NCBI GenBank assembly: GCA_947627585.1 | Contig: CANQWP010000001.1 | Span: forward strand, 1 to 38,809 | Source of the DNA: an uncultured Clostridia bacterium | Lineage (GTDB): Bacteria; Bacillota; Clostridia; Christensenellales; UBA1242 | DNA length: 38,809 nucleotides | Reading direction: 5' to 3' | Part shown: positions 24,601 to 32,947 of the stretch, in pieces | How positions within the stretch are numbered: the first letter of the stretch is position 1 | Layout: each line of letters begins with the position of its first letter | The notes under the pieces: generated by a model | Told to the model about the DNA's origin: nothing | The model's database searches: none | The model's input: only the letters and a program-made list of their open reading frames with translations | Translations under genes and position numbers: made by a program

Positions 24601-27600
24601 ATTCCGCCGGAAAGTTCAACAAGAAGTTTAGTCTCCCCGCTGTCAACAGCGACGATTGTTCTTGTGTTGGAGTTGATTTCAATCACTTTCTTTCCTGTCG
24701 AGCTGACTTCGCGGAAGGAAATTTGTGTGTTCTTGACGTCAAATGGCAGCCATTTTGAAACACCAATTGTCACGCGTTCTCCGACGTTCATGACAAGGCG
24801 ATTTCCAACGTTGAGCTCCGCATCAAGAGCCGTTCCGCCCGTGTATCGAAGGCGCATAAATGTTGTGCAGTTTCCGTCAACCGATTTGATTTGAAGCAGC
24901 ACAGAGCCGGCCTTTGTGAAATAAACTGTCCTGTTGCTTATGTAAGCAACTCCGCCCGTTTCGCCTTCGGCGGCAACCGACTGTTCAATCGAAATCTTTA
25001 TGTCTTTGTTCTCAGAATAAACCGGATAAATTTCAAAATCAAGGTCAACAACGTCGCTTGCGACAACATATTCGTCATTGAAGAAGTCAAAGTTCCCGCT
25101 GAAAACAATGTTCTCAACAAGTTGTTTGACAACAATTTCAAATTCATAGACCCTTTCTGCCGTTCTTAAAGAAACCTTTGCTTCTCCCGCAAATGTGGCG
25201 CGCAAATATTTTTCCGCTTCCACTTGAACAACGTTTCCGCCGTCCACAATTGGGGAATTGCTTGAAATTTCCAAGGTGAAATTGTCAGAAATGTCAAATG
25301 TCAAAAGGTCGCCCTTTGAAGCTTCAACTTTTCTTTGCTCCGGAAGGACGTGGACCATGTTCTTTTCAATCTTTTCAACAAAGAATTCAAGTCTCACGTT
25401 TTCGTCCGCTTCGGAAATTGCCGTGATGTGCGCAATTCCGTTTTGTTTGAATGTCAAAGTCGAGCCTTCAACAAAAGCAATGTCGGATTCTTTGACAACA
25501 TATCTCACATTTTTGTTTGTGGCATCATATGGCAAAACTTCGCTTGTCAAATTGACAACGTTTGTCGTCACTTGTGTGTCCGCTTGTCTTACAGAAATGC
25601 TCTCCGGCTTTCTTTCAACAGAAATGGCAAAATTCAATCTTATTGAATTGGAAACATACACAACAAGTGTGGCCGTTCCGCCTGCAACGCCTTTGACAAC
25701 GTTTCCGTCAATTTCCAAAACTTTTCCAAGTGGGTCGGCAGTCCTTTGATTTGTCACTTGAATTGAAATCGGCGGCAAAACTTCATATTGCGGAATGGTT
25801 TTTGAGATTTCAATTTCAAAACTCTCGCCGGCTTCAATCTTTTCCGGAATGTTGCCTTTTTGTCCATCAAAAAGCGCTTGCACCTCTGCGTAAACAGGGT
25901 TTAAGCCGGCATAATAAATCTCAACAGAATTTGACACCTGCCCAACTGTCGCGGTGAGCGTGACAAAGCCAACCTGATTGAAAATCAATGTGTTTTTGCC
26001 CGCCAAAATTGCAATGTTTTTGTCACTGATTGACCAAACTATCTCTGTTTCTGTGGCATCGTCCGGAACAACTTTTCCAGAAAAAGTCACTTCGTTTTGC
26101 GACGTGATATATTGATCTTTATAAACTTCCAAATCGGTGAAAATTTGAATATCGCTCGGATTTCGAAGGACAGTGACGTCACAAAAATCTTCCACCATGC
26201 TGCCGTCAAAAAGTTCAAACTGTGCCTTGACTTTTGCCGTTCCGCCTCCCAAAGCATGAATTCTGCCATCTTCCAGGATCTCAATCACGTTTGAGCCTTC
26301 GACGATTGGATTGCTCTGTTCAATTGTGACAAACAAGTTTCTTATTGTTGCGTTTGTCGGCAAAACTTCATAATTTAAAGATGCCGTGTCGCCATATGTG
26401 AGTGTAAGTTTTTTGTCAAGCAAGTTGAATTTCCCCGCCCCTCCGGCAGTGTAGGTCACCTTCACGTCTTTTGAAACTTCGCTCAAATCGCCGTTTGCAT
26501 AAATTGTCACAGTGACAGTGCAAGGCTCGTCACATTTGAAAGAGACAACCCCGCTTGGCGAAACTTCTGCTTTTGACAAGTCTTCTTCGTGGAGGTGATA
26601 GAAATATTCAACGTTGAGCCCATCCGATTGTGGATTGAGTCGCGTTTCTTTTTCTGCGACCATGACGTCGTCAATGAAAATTTCGGTCGCTGGACACTCA
26701 ACGTTCACAAGAACTGTTTGTTCAAGAATTTGCCCGTCGCTTTTTTCCACCTTGACTCTCACAACGGTGTTTCCGGCTTTGAGCGCATGAATATAGCCGT
26801 TTGAGTCGACATATGCAACGCTCTCTTCGTCCGACGAGAACTCTACGTGCGTATTGTAAAGATGTTCTGGCAAAGTTGAATATTCAATATAGACAGGCTC
26901 AGAGTCAACTTGCATTGTCACGGAGTGTGTCTCCAAGACCAAGTCATATGCATAGCCGTCAGTGAAAATGTAGTGCACTTTCTGTGAAAAGTTGCCGTCC
27001 TCGGTTGTCAAAGTCACATTCACTTCCCCGGCTTTCAAAAACGTGATTGTTCCGTCATTGCTGACTTGCGCCACTTCTGGATTATCCACTTCAAACAAAA
27101 CACTTTTGTTTGATGCGTCAGACGGTTCAATCAAAAATTCAACTTTCTCCGTTTTTGACGATGTGACAATTTCGGACTTTTCTACAACAATTCCTTTGAC
27201 AGGATTGACCACTGACAAATCTACAGAGTTTTTGAACCCGCCGTCTTCCGATGTTGCCATGATTGTCACTTTTCCTTCCTGAAGGCCATGAACCAAACCA
27301 TTTGTGTCAACAGTTGCAATCTGTTCGTTGTTTGAGGTGAAAGTCACCTCTTTGTTGATTGCCTCATTTGGCGAAATTTCTACATTAAGTTGCAGCGTCC
27401 CGCCAATGTGGACATAGTTTTGTGGGGCACTGAGCTTTGTGTCCCAAACATAGAAAGAGCATTGGGCTTGTCTGTTTCCATCTTTTGTTGTTGCAATGAT
27501 GTATCCCGTGCCAATTCCGACAAATTCAACATGCCCATCCATGTCAACAGTTGCAGCCTGCTCATTGCTGCTGCTCCAAAGCACCTCTTTGTTTGTGGCC

Positions 27601-27788
27601 ATTTCAGGAAAAATGTAATATTCCATATCCATGCTTTCGCCAACTTTTGCTGAAGTTGCCGCCGGCGTCAAATTTATGTACTCAACAGAAATAAAAACAT
27701 CTCCCACAGCGACACTCGCCGTGAGCTTTACGATCAAAATCACCAAAATCGGAATTGCAACCATCAAAAACATCATCAGTTTCTTCAT
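21627..27788 (-). CDS. Giant Big_2 Ig-repeat/beta-helix surface protein (module 2)
   Basis: 2053 residues. The start is the ATG at 27788 (MKKLMMFLMV), two bases after the permease stop and preceded by GAGGTG; a longer frame into the permease has no support. One N-terminal membrane helix (about 4-27) with no clear cleavage site suggests an uncleaved anchor. About 19 bacterial Ig-like (Big_2) modules follow, with motifs such as ATVDMDGHVEFVGIGTGYI and ATVDTNGLVHGLQEGKVTI. From the sixth on, two subtypes alternate. The last 350 or so residues have the short-strand pattern of a right-handed parallel beta-helix (VLDNVVLRGVSF, VDIEGCIFRNCLLYGIKV). It shares this layout with the 1058-residue protein. 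Probably a long surface stalk with a binding tip, possibly linked to the adjoining ABC transporter. Confidence 0.9.
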   Translation of the reverse strand: MKKLMMFLMVAIPILVILIVKLTASVAVGDVFISVEYINLTPAATSAKVGESMDMEYYIFPEMATNKEVLWSSSNEQAATVDMDGHVEFVGIGTGYIIATTKDGNRQAQCSFYVWDTKLSAPQNYVHIGGTLQLNVEISPNEAINKEVTFTSNNEQIATVDTNGLVHGLQEGKVTIMATSEDGGFKNSVDLSVVNPVKGIVVEKSEIVTSSKTEKVEFLIEPSDASNKSVLFEVDNPEVAQVSNDGTITFLKAGEVNVTLTTEDGNFSQKVHYIFTDGYAYDLVLETHSVTMQVDSEPVYIEYSTLPEHLYNTHVEFSSDEESVAYVDSNGYIHALKAGNTVVRVKVEKSDGQILEQTVLVNVECPATEIFIDDVMVAEKETRLNPQSDGLNVEYFYHLHEEDLSKAEVSPSGVVSFKCDEPCTVTVTIYANGDLSEVSKDVKVTYTAGGAGKFNLLDKKLTLTYGDTASLNYEVLPTNATIRNLFVTIEQSNPIVEGSNVIEILEDGRIHALGGGTAKVKAQFELFDGSMVEDFCDVTVLRNPSDIQIFTDLEVYKDQYITSQNEVTFSGKVVPDDATETEIVWSISDKNIAILAGKNTLIFNQVGFVTLTATVGQVSNSVEIYYAGLNPVYAEVQALFDGQKGNIPEKIEAGESFEIEISKTIPQYEVLPPISIQVTNQRTADPLGKVLEIDGNVVKGVAGGTATLVVYVSNSIRLNFAISVERKPESISVRQADTQVTTNVVNLTSEVLPYDATNKNVRYVVKESDIAFVEGSTLTFKQNGIAHITAISEADENVRLEFFVEKIEKNMVHVLPEQRKVEASKGDLLTFDISDNFTLEISSNSPIVDGGNVVQVEAEKYLRATFAGEAKVSLRTAERVYEFEIVVKQLVENIVFSGNFDFFNDEYVVASDVVDLDFEIYPVYSENKDIKISIEQSVAAEGETGGVAYISNRTVYFTKAGSVLLQIKSVDGNCTTFMRLRYTGGTALDAELNVGNRLVMNVGERVTIGVSKWLPFDVKNTQISFREVSSTGKKVIEINSNTRTIVAVDSGETKLLVELSGGIVKEVEIICVNKVSDIQVEENVLTASDTYTIEAVAVPKNATNNILEFILQNTDIAQISGNILHFIKPGTATVFVRTTDGSGIEKVVRVTSTMGYLGRIELNSQELSLTKGDIFKLFADKYPTDAKENSVQFKILSQTAYDGSSQVINLSADGQITALCSGEAIVRAFAFDFNGNEVFADCKVSVYSPLDSVDVKFGQKLDTYQNSSTFITSRTELTFEIVYQPNDAKVKDYAYEVSAPNIARIEGNTIKFLQKGRVSITFKCKDTSNLEKSKTYSFFYVGNELFEAQLDTSEIQNNTIRLNAGESFEFKLKKALPSDIENVEFSISNTSESRNDSQKPVANFENGMIYALNGGTYSFTLYANGFKLENLTLIVLRNATAIELDGDSEVFVSDPHYTILANVRESDSHQNSLHFESRNEGVATVSQTGNVTFSRFGECEIVVSVADNPSVFVVVKIVYTKDLQAIKFNQTRENMYAGEHVDLMIFGVPIDAEDFEFTMSLGKDEAAFADLIKMGEGYRLIGKASGKVNVTAKVVGKDISVTKEFNIFDKITDIKLELDNSGDNDGLGGYRVFGNSFFDEKNTIVKTFAMNVALRPDGVSKDLLEWKSSDEGIATVDQNGVVTFVGTGRVVISVQQKSPYDGAVVVGDSYEFVVVEGVNVNTYDQFKLANQELTKLNAQRKDSFAAMVLHNNIAIEKEFAIVEINYNIYGNGKMLDHSQIGNSWIHFLIKRDNIVLDNVVLRGVSFTSGAELKDSGNTLTVQNCSNVLLYNSIFENAATSMQVLSASVDIEGCIFRNCLLYGIKVERSEQVVCHIKVKDSIFTSGFCGIFFKLVLFQNEEDSVVTLEGEVRFYNWSTLEQIQQGVDLETVLRDAGVSFVSDEVLKQVREIVLRQGTNYAYTQNGKTYYNCGIFKLKADIPGLNYKSHGRIEKSKLNPNCAYSNWDIVGAVNLGIVVPVECSILSISAAKPFILPGQSYVDDGSLRTIKRPCRF

Positions 27789-27789
27789 G

Positions 27790-29103
27790 TCACACCTCGA
27801 TTCCGCTGTAGCGCTTTTCCAAACGGAAGAACAGCTTGAATGTTTCAATTGATGCAAACGGCACTCCAAAAGCAAACAAAACAATATACATTGCCGGGAG
27901 GCTTACGAAAAATGAGAGAACAATTCCGCCAATGCCCATCAAGAACGAAATTCCAAAACCAATTCCAATTGATGTGGAAACGTTTTTGTTGTTTGCGGAG
28001 ACCTCTCCATTTTCAAGATATTGAAATTGCGGACGTTTTATGTCCATAACAATGGAGTGGCAAATGTTTCCGGTGATGACAAACGAAAGAGAAATGGCAA
28101 TCAGTGTTGCGGCGACATAGTCAATGAATTGTGCAAACGCCAAAACGAAGCACGAAACAAAAATTGCCGGAACTGAAATGAGAAGATAGATCACAAACTT
28201 GACAAAAATTTGTTTGGTGAAGCTCACCGGAATGATTTTTGTCAAAAAGAAATTTCCCCCTTCTCTTGTCACCGAAGTGGCAGAAAAAGATGTCCCCATG
28301 CTCAAAAACATGATCAAAACCAAAACAACAATGCCCGGCAAAACGCCCTTGCCCAAAATTGGCGTGCCGACGCTTGAAGCAATTTCACTTGAAAAATAGA
28401 CCATCAGCGGCGTTGTGAACACAATTGTCAAATATTGAAAAGCATAGTTCGTTGAACGGAAGATGTTTTTAAATTCTTTTGACATAAGTGCCGCTGTGTT
28501 GCTTTGATGCACCGTTTTTGTTTTTTTCTTGAAGATTTTTTCGTTTTTGCTTGAAATGATCAGACTGAAATAGAATTTTTCTGCAAAAATGTAAATAAAT
28601 GCGCACAAAAAGCCGATTATTGCCAAATTTATCACTGCGCTTTTCCAAAAATTGTAAAGAAGCAAAGAATTCTTGAAAAGAATTGGAAGATATAAATATG
28701 AAGAAAACTGTTTTATTGCAAAAATTGTTGAACTGTCAAACACGTTTGCAAAGTTTCCGCTTTCCAAAATTCCAAGAATAAATTTCAAGGCATATATGTA
28801 AAAAGTGAAGCCGGCAATGAGAACGAGCGTATAGAAAAGCAACAAAATGAGGAATTTGTTTTTGAACGCTTTGATGATCCACATCACCGGAACCGACAAA
28901 ATGATGGAAAGCAAAAACGGGATCACCGGCAAAAAGAAAACGTTTGGAAGAAGCATCAAGAAAAAGCCCACCCCTTGGGCCGTCTTTATGCCAAACAAAA
29001 TGAATGTCGGCAAAGAGATGATGAGCGAAAACACAAATTGTTTCAAATATAAATACAAAAATTTTGCCGAAAACACATCAAACCCGCCGACCGGGAGTTT
29101 CAA
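27790..29103 (-). CDS. ABC-2-type permease, C-terminal part (frameshifted, module 2)
   Basis: A 437-residue, many-helix membrane protein that begins, with a non-standard TTG, at LKLPVGGFDVFSAKFLYLYL. This is the internal 'DxLLxSLPVxxxxxxxSKxLxxY' region of ABC exporter permeases, not a natural N-terminus. It should be one protein with the 95-residue frame just upstream: together they make 532 residues, against 533 for the intact paralogue at 36127-37728. The two frames overlap by four bases (TTGA). Adding one T in the run before TTGA would join them. It could be a true pseudogene, a programmed -1 shift, or a sequence error. It ends SGIEV, as the paralogue ends KIEV. Confidence 0.8.
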   Translation of the reverse strand: MKLPVGGFDVFSAKFLYLYLKQFVFSLIISLPTFILFGIKTAQGVGFFLMLLPNVFFLPVIPFLLSIILSVPVMWIIKAFKNKFLILLLFYTLVLIAGFTFYIYALKFILGILESGNFANVFDSSTIFAIKQFSSYLYLPILFKNSLLLYNFWKSAVINLAIIGFLCAFIYIFAEKFYFSLIISSKNEKIFKKKTKTVHQSNTAALMSKEFKNIFRSTNYAFQYLTIVFTTPLMVYFSSEIASSVGTPILGKGVLPGIVVLVLIMFLSMGTSFSATSVTREGGNFFLTKIIPVSFTKQIFVKFVIYLLISVPAIFVSCFVLAFAQFIDYVAATLIAISLSFVITGNICHSIVMDIKRPQFQYLENGEVSANNKNVSTSIGIGFGISFLMGIGGIVLSFFVSLPAMYIVLFAFGVPFASIETFKLFFRLEKRYSGIEV

Positions 29104-29387
29104 AGATCCACTTTGAGAAAGAATGTCTTTGTTGCCATCGTCACGCCCGTGACAAGATGCACAATCATCATGAAAAGCGAAAAGATTATGACAAACTCAT
29201 GTTCCATGCTTGCGCTTATGAAAACATCCATGATGGTGTTGATGGCATAGAGGAAGAAAACAACAAGGCAGCCGGCCCCGACAAATGTGACAAGTGCTTT
29301 TCTGATGCGAGAAAAAATTCCGTCGTCTTTGAATCGCAACGAGTTTGCCATGAATTCAAACTTGAAAAGCGCTTTGAATTTGTTCAA
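29100..29387 (-). CDS. ABC-2-type permease, N-terminal part (frameshifted, module 2)
   Basis: 95 residues starting at TTG with AGGAG 7 bases upstream (MNKFKALFKFEFMANSLRF). It has an amphipathic start and two membrane helices (about 31-52 and 64-84), matching the first two helices of the module 1 permease. The frame ends with TGA in the middle of what should be a continuous permease. It follows the ATPase gene by 23 bases. See the C-terminal part for the case that both are one broken gene. Confidence 0.72.
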   Translation of the reverse strand: MNKFKALFKFEFMANSLRFKDDGIFSRIRKALVTFVGAGCLVVFFLYAINTIMDVFISASMEHEFVIIFSLFMMIVHLVTGVTMATKTFFLKVDL

Positions 29388-29410
29388 ATTTTTCTCCTTT
29401 TTTATGATTT

Positions 29411-30127
29411 TCAGTCTTTTGTCAAATCTAGGAAATATTTTTCAAGAGATTTTCCGGTTTTTGCAAACTTCTTCAAATCAATCACTTCAAGAAGTTGCCC
29501 TTCGCGCATGATTCCAACGCGATCGCAAAGTTTTTCGACCAAGTCGATGTTGTGCGAGGAAAAGAAAACTGTGTTTCCAAGCCTTCGGTGCTCCACCATA
29601 TAGTCCTTGATTTCCGCCATGCTTTGCGGGTCAAGACCCATGAGCGGCTCGTCAAGCACCCAAAACTTTGGATTATGAATGAGCGCCGCAATGATGCAAA
29701 TTTTTTGTTTCATTCCGTGAGAATATGAGCGAATTTGCTTGTCCAAAAACTTTGTCATGGAAAAAAGCTTTGCAAATGTGTCAATTCTTTTTGCCAAAGT
29801 TTCCTTTTCAACGCCATAGACGTTTCCCATAAATGTGGCATATTCTCGCCCGGTCAAATTGTCATACACTGCGTGGTCGTCCGGAACGTAGCCGATGTTC
29901 ATTTTTGCACCGATTGGGTCTTTTTTGATATCGTGACCACAAATGCAAATTTCGCCGCTTTCAAAAGGAATAATTCCGGTCAAACATTTGATTGTCGTGC
30001 TTTTTCCTGCGCCATTTTTGCCCAAAAAGCCAAAAATTTCGCCATCATTAAGCGTCAAATTCAAGTTTTTGACCGAATATTTGTCACTGCTTTTATATTT
30101 TTTGCTAAGATTTTTTATCGTCAACAT
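29411..30127 (-). CDS. ABC transporter ATPase (module 2)
   Basis: A 238-residue ABC ATPase that would power the adjoining permease. Walker A GKNGAGKS, Q-loop region IGYVPDDHAVYDNLTG, signature SYSHGMKQK (in place of LSGGQ, as in CcmA/YtrB-like exporters), Walker B FWVLDEP with catalytic Glu, and H-loop SSHN are all present. The start is ATG at 30127 (MLTIKNLSKKY), with AAAGGA upstream; the ATG at 30163 abuts the -10 hexamer and cannot be used from this promoter. It is very similar to the module 1 ATPase, so the two modules probably arose by duplication. Confidence 0.93.
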   Translation of the reverse strand: MLTIKNLSKKYKSSDKYSVKNLNLTLNDGEIFGFLGKNGAGKSTTIKCLTGIIPFESGEICICGHDIKKDPIGAKMNIGYVPDDHAVYDNLTGREYATFMGNVYGVEKETLAKRIDTFAKLFSMTKFLDKQIRSYSHGMKQKICIIAALIHNPKFWVLDEPLMGLDPQSMAEIKDYMVEHRRLGNTVFFSSHNIDLVEKLCDRVGIMREGQLLEVIDLKKFAKTGKSLEKYFLDLTKD

Positions 30128-30163
30128 AACATTTCCTTTGAAAACCACATGCGGCCCACTCAT

Positions 30164-30192
30164 ATTATATCACGGTGACGTCAGTTTGTCAA
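30164..30192 (-). promoter_or_regulatory. Consensus σA promoter of module 2
   Basis: Minus strand TTGACA (30187-30192), 17-base spacer, TATAAT (30164-30169): a perfect consensus. It contrasts with the C-run promoter of module 1. Confidence 0.88.
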
Positions 30193-30322
30193 TACTTCTT
30201 TTTAAACAAATTTCTTCCACATTTTCGGCCGTTTTTGCGTATTTTCCTCATTTTTTTTGCTTGATTTTGTTTCTTGTTTTATTTTCGGTGTTTTGCATGC
30301 ATATTTCTGATAATAAAAAAAG

Positions 30323-30350
30323 AAAAAACGACAAATTTGCCGTTTTTTTT
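30323..30350 (-). terminator. Terminator of the SDR/EFR1 operon
   Basis: Minus strand AACGGCAAATTTGTCGTT is a near-perfect palindrome followed by TTTTTC, about 75 bases after the EFR1 stop. Confidence 0.75.
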
Positions 30351-30420
30351 GCTTTTTTTTGATTTAATCAAAGTTTTTCTCGTTTTGAAAAAGTGTTGTT
30401 TGCTACATCTTAAAAACTTA

Positions 30421-31293
30421 TTATTCTCCCGTTTCAATGCGTTTTTGATTTCTTTCAAAATATTTTTCATATGATTTTTTGCAATATTTTTGATGTGTTT
30501 GTTCTTCTTTTTCGTCAAAATGGTCAAAATCATATGCGCCATTGACTTTCCACTTGTCAAAAAGGCCGATCTTGATGGCATTTGCTGGACAGTTGAACGA
30601 GCAGCGCATGCACATCAAGCAGTCTTTTCCAAATTTGAACTCTCCGTTTTCGATAGCGATGTTGTGTGCTGGGCATTTTTTGATGCAAAGTCCGCATTTC
30701 AGGCACTTGTCGCTGACCTTGTATCGCCTTCCGTTAAATTTCCCTCCCCAGTGCTCAACCCTGAAAATCCAAGCAAGAAATCTCCCGCAAGGCACATATC
30801 CCAGCCTTGATTTTTCTCCATCAACAATTTGTTTGCAATCAAGCGGAATGACTTTTTGTGCCGTCTCCCACATTTTGTGCGCCATGTTATCCGTGTGGCG
30901 AAAGATTATGTTATATGGCATGCAATAGTGATATTCATTTGTCAGTTTAAATCCGCGTTTTCTCAACATTGAGTTGAGCTTCAAAGACGAGATGTTGTTC
31001 AGTTTGAGTGGCTCGCCAGATGTATTGACAACAAAATACGCTTTTTTCTGCTTTTTTGGCAGTTTTTTGATTGTTTTTGCAAATTCCAAAACATTGGCTG
31101 GCGCATTGAAAGCGTGAACGGGATAAGCAATTCCAAAAAGGTCGAATTTTGAAATTTCTCCGTCAAATGGGCCGTCATCAATGTTGTGCAAAACCACTTC
31201 AAAGCCTTGTCCTTGAAAGGTTTTTGAAAATTGTTCCACAACTTTTTTTGTGTTGCCTGTGCCAGAAAAGAAGCAAATTAAAACTGATTTCAT
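30421..31293 (-). CDS. EFR1-type flavodoxin/ferredoxin fusion protein
   Basis: A 290-residue electron carrier. The N-terminal flavodoxin-like domain has FFSGTGNTKKVVEQF (about 8-22, FMN phosphate loop) and FGIAYPVHAFNAP. The C-terminal part has two 4Fe-4S motifs, CLKCGLCIKKCP and CLMCMRCSFNCP, followed by a basic tail. This is the EFR1 family layout, common in anaerobic Firmicutes. The start overlaps the stop of the SDR gene (ATGA), so the two are translated together; it may pass electrons to or from that reductase, but this is inferred from position only. Confidence 0.92.
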   Translation of the reverse strand: MKSVLICFFSGTGNTKKVVEQFSKTFQGQGFEVVLHNIDDGPFDGEISKFDLFGIAYPVHAFNAPANVLEFAKTIKKLPKKQKKAYFVVNTSGEPLKLNNISSLKLNSMLRKRGFKLTNEYHYCMPYNIIFRHTDNMAHKMWETAQKVIPLDCKQIVDGEKSRLGYVPCGRFLAWIFRVEHWGGKFNGRRYKVSDKCLKCGLCIKKCPAHNIAIENGEFKFGKDCLMCMRCSFNCPANAIKIGLFDKWKVNGAYDFDHFDEKEEQTHQKYCKKSYEKYFERNQKRIETGE

Positions 31294-32828
31294 ATGTTCT
31301 CCATTTTTGCCACAAAATCTTTGTCAAAAGAATATGTTTTGTTTTCGTCTTGTCCGTGAGAGTCAAACCAAATTTGCGCATAAATTTTGTCTTTCTTTGC
31401 AAGACGGTCAAAATCCCAAACATTTTCTGCATAACTTCTGTTGAACCAATGACCCGCTTTGACAACTGTGAATGGCCTTGCCTCAAAATTTTGCCCGTCA
31501 GAATTCTGCCAAACAAGTTTTTCATATGGCGAGCTGCAATGCGTTGAAATCAGTTTGCCACCGTGCATTTTGGCATATTTTTGCAAGTCCTTTATGCTAA
31601 ACTTTTCGCTTTCAATGTCAATTCCAAAGTCCACAAGTTTTGCGCTGTTTTTGTCTTTCAGTTTTTCATAATCCAAAGGTTTTGAAAATTCGTCCTTGTT
31701 TTCCACAAAAAGCCCAAAATCTCCCCAGTTTTTTGAAATTTTTGCAAATTTTTCGCTTCCACCAAAATAGGCAGAAAGCTTTGCTTCGTCTTGATGTTTT
31801 GCCCAATATTTTGGGGAATTTGGACTTTTAAACAGCCGCTCTATTGCAAATTTTTTTATCAGCTTCTTTGGCACAAGTTTTCCAAGCTTGAAATAGGAAT
31901 TTGCTTTGCCAAGTTCCTTCCAAAAATCTTCCGTCGTCTGCAACTGATAATGAAACATGTCTTCAAGTTTGTCGCCGTCAAAGAACCACATTCCGTGGAA
32001 GTTGCGGGTGGCGTTGAAATTTGGCTCAAAAAAGTCTTTTGTGCTTCCGCCAATCAGTTTGAAGCCCTCGTTCAGTGTATCATAGCCTGTTATGCAGTTT
32101 TTAAGCCCGCCGCCAATGTTGAACACTCTTTTCCAAAATTTTTTGCTCAAATCCTCTTTCAAGTCTTTGCGAATGATGTTTGCAACAAGCACACCAGAAT
32201 CGTGTGCCGTCACCCATTCAAGCGGAGCATTGAAACAAGTGTGAAACATCAGCCCGTCGCTCATGTTGTCGGCAAGCATTCGGCTGTGAAGCATTGCTGT
32301 TTGGCGAAGGACGACAAAATTCTCTATGTCTGATTCCAAAACGCGTAACTCTCCGCGAAGTTTTGTGACGGCATAGATGTCAAAAGCACTGACAAGCAGC
32401 GGATCGCCCACTCTTCCCCAAGGGTGAAGTGAATTTCTGTTGCCATAAAGGGCCATTGTTGAAATATGTATCAGTTTTGGCTGTTTTTTCATCTTTTCAA
32501 TGACGCTGACCAGTGTGTCAACCCCAACTTGATTGCATTCAATGGCTTTTTCTGGCTGTTGATCGGAATGTGGAGGGATGACCGCCGCCATGTTGACAAC
32601 ATAATCGGCATCTTTCACAAGTTTTTCGCAAGCCGCTTTTTCAGCAAGGTTTCCAAAAACAATTTCAAATTTTTGTTTGTCCTTTTTGTGTTTTTTCAAA
32701 AGTTTTTTGATGCGCTTGTCGTCTGGAAGCACAAGCAGCCTCAATTTGTCAATTTCGTCAATTTTCAAAAGTTGTCCCACGGTGGCTTGCCCCATGTTTC
32801 CTGTTGCGCCTGTCAATGCAATAATCAT
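31290..32828 (-). CDS. NAD(P)-binding SDR (epimerase/dehydratase) with C-terminal extension
   Basis: A 512-residue extended short-chain dehydrogenase/reductase. The N-terminal Rossmann motif TGATGNMG (6-13), the active-site Ser region HISTMALYG (121-129) and YAVTK (152-156, YxxxK) indicate a working enzyme on a nucleotide sugar, sterol-like or other large substrate. The SDR fold should end near residue 330; the remaining 180 or so residues (from about KKFAIERLFKS, including HCSSPYEKLVWQNSDG) are a domain I do not recognise. The start at 32828 is chosen because GAGGAG lies 6 bases before it; the upstream TTG frame (32867) runs across the probable -10 TAAAAT at 32848-32853. First gene of a two-gene operon with EFR1. 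Confidence 0.85.
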   Translation of the reverse strand: MIIALTGATGNMGQATVGQLLKIDEIDKLRLLVLPDDKRIKKLLKKHKKDKQKFEIVFGNLAEKAACEKLVKDADYVVNMAAVIPPHSDQQPEKAIECNQVGVDTLVSVIEKMKKQPKLIHISTMALYGNRNSLHPWGRVGDPLLVSAFDIYAVTKLRGELRVLESDIENFVVLRQTAMLHSRMLADNMSDGLMFHTCFNAPLEWVTAHDSGVLVANIIRKDLKEDLSKKFWKRVFNIGGGLKNCITGYDTLNEGFKLIGGSTKDFFEPNFNATRNFHGMWFFDGDKLEDMFHYQLQTTEDFWKELGKANSYFKLGKLVPKKLIKKFAIERLFKSPNSPKYWAKHQDEAKLSAYFGGSEKFAKISKNWGDFGLFVENKDEFSKPLDYEKLKDKNSAKLVDFGIDIESEKFSIKDLQKYAKMHGGKLISTHCSSPYEKLVWQNSDGQNFEARPFTVVKAGHWFNRSYAENVWDFDRLAKKDKIYAQIWFDSHGQDENKTYSFDKDFVAKMENI

Positions 32829-32888
32829 CTTTCGCTCCTCGAGCAATATTTTATCACATTTCGACAAGTCAAAGCAAACAGATCAAAA

Positions 32889-32910
32889 GAAAAAACGCAC
32901 TTGCGTGCAT
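32889..32910 (-). terminator. Probable terminator of surface module 1
   Basis: Minus strand GCACGCAAGTGC followed by GTTTTTT, about 40 bases after the stop at 32948. Confidence 0.65.
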
Positions 32911-32947
32911 TTTAACAAATTTTCTTTTGGTGCAAGATTTTTTAGTT

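Noticed and set aside
27789..27884. Extended N-terminus of the giant Big_2 protein inside the permease gene
   Set aside because: The ATG at 27788 has a good ribosome site and is followed at once by the membrane anchor; the extra 32 residues are a mirror of the permease end.
30128..30163. ATG at 30163 as start of the module 2 ATPase
   Set aside because: It directly abuts the TATAAT of a consensus promoter, so transcription starts downstream of it.
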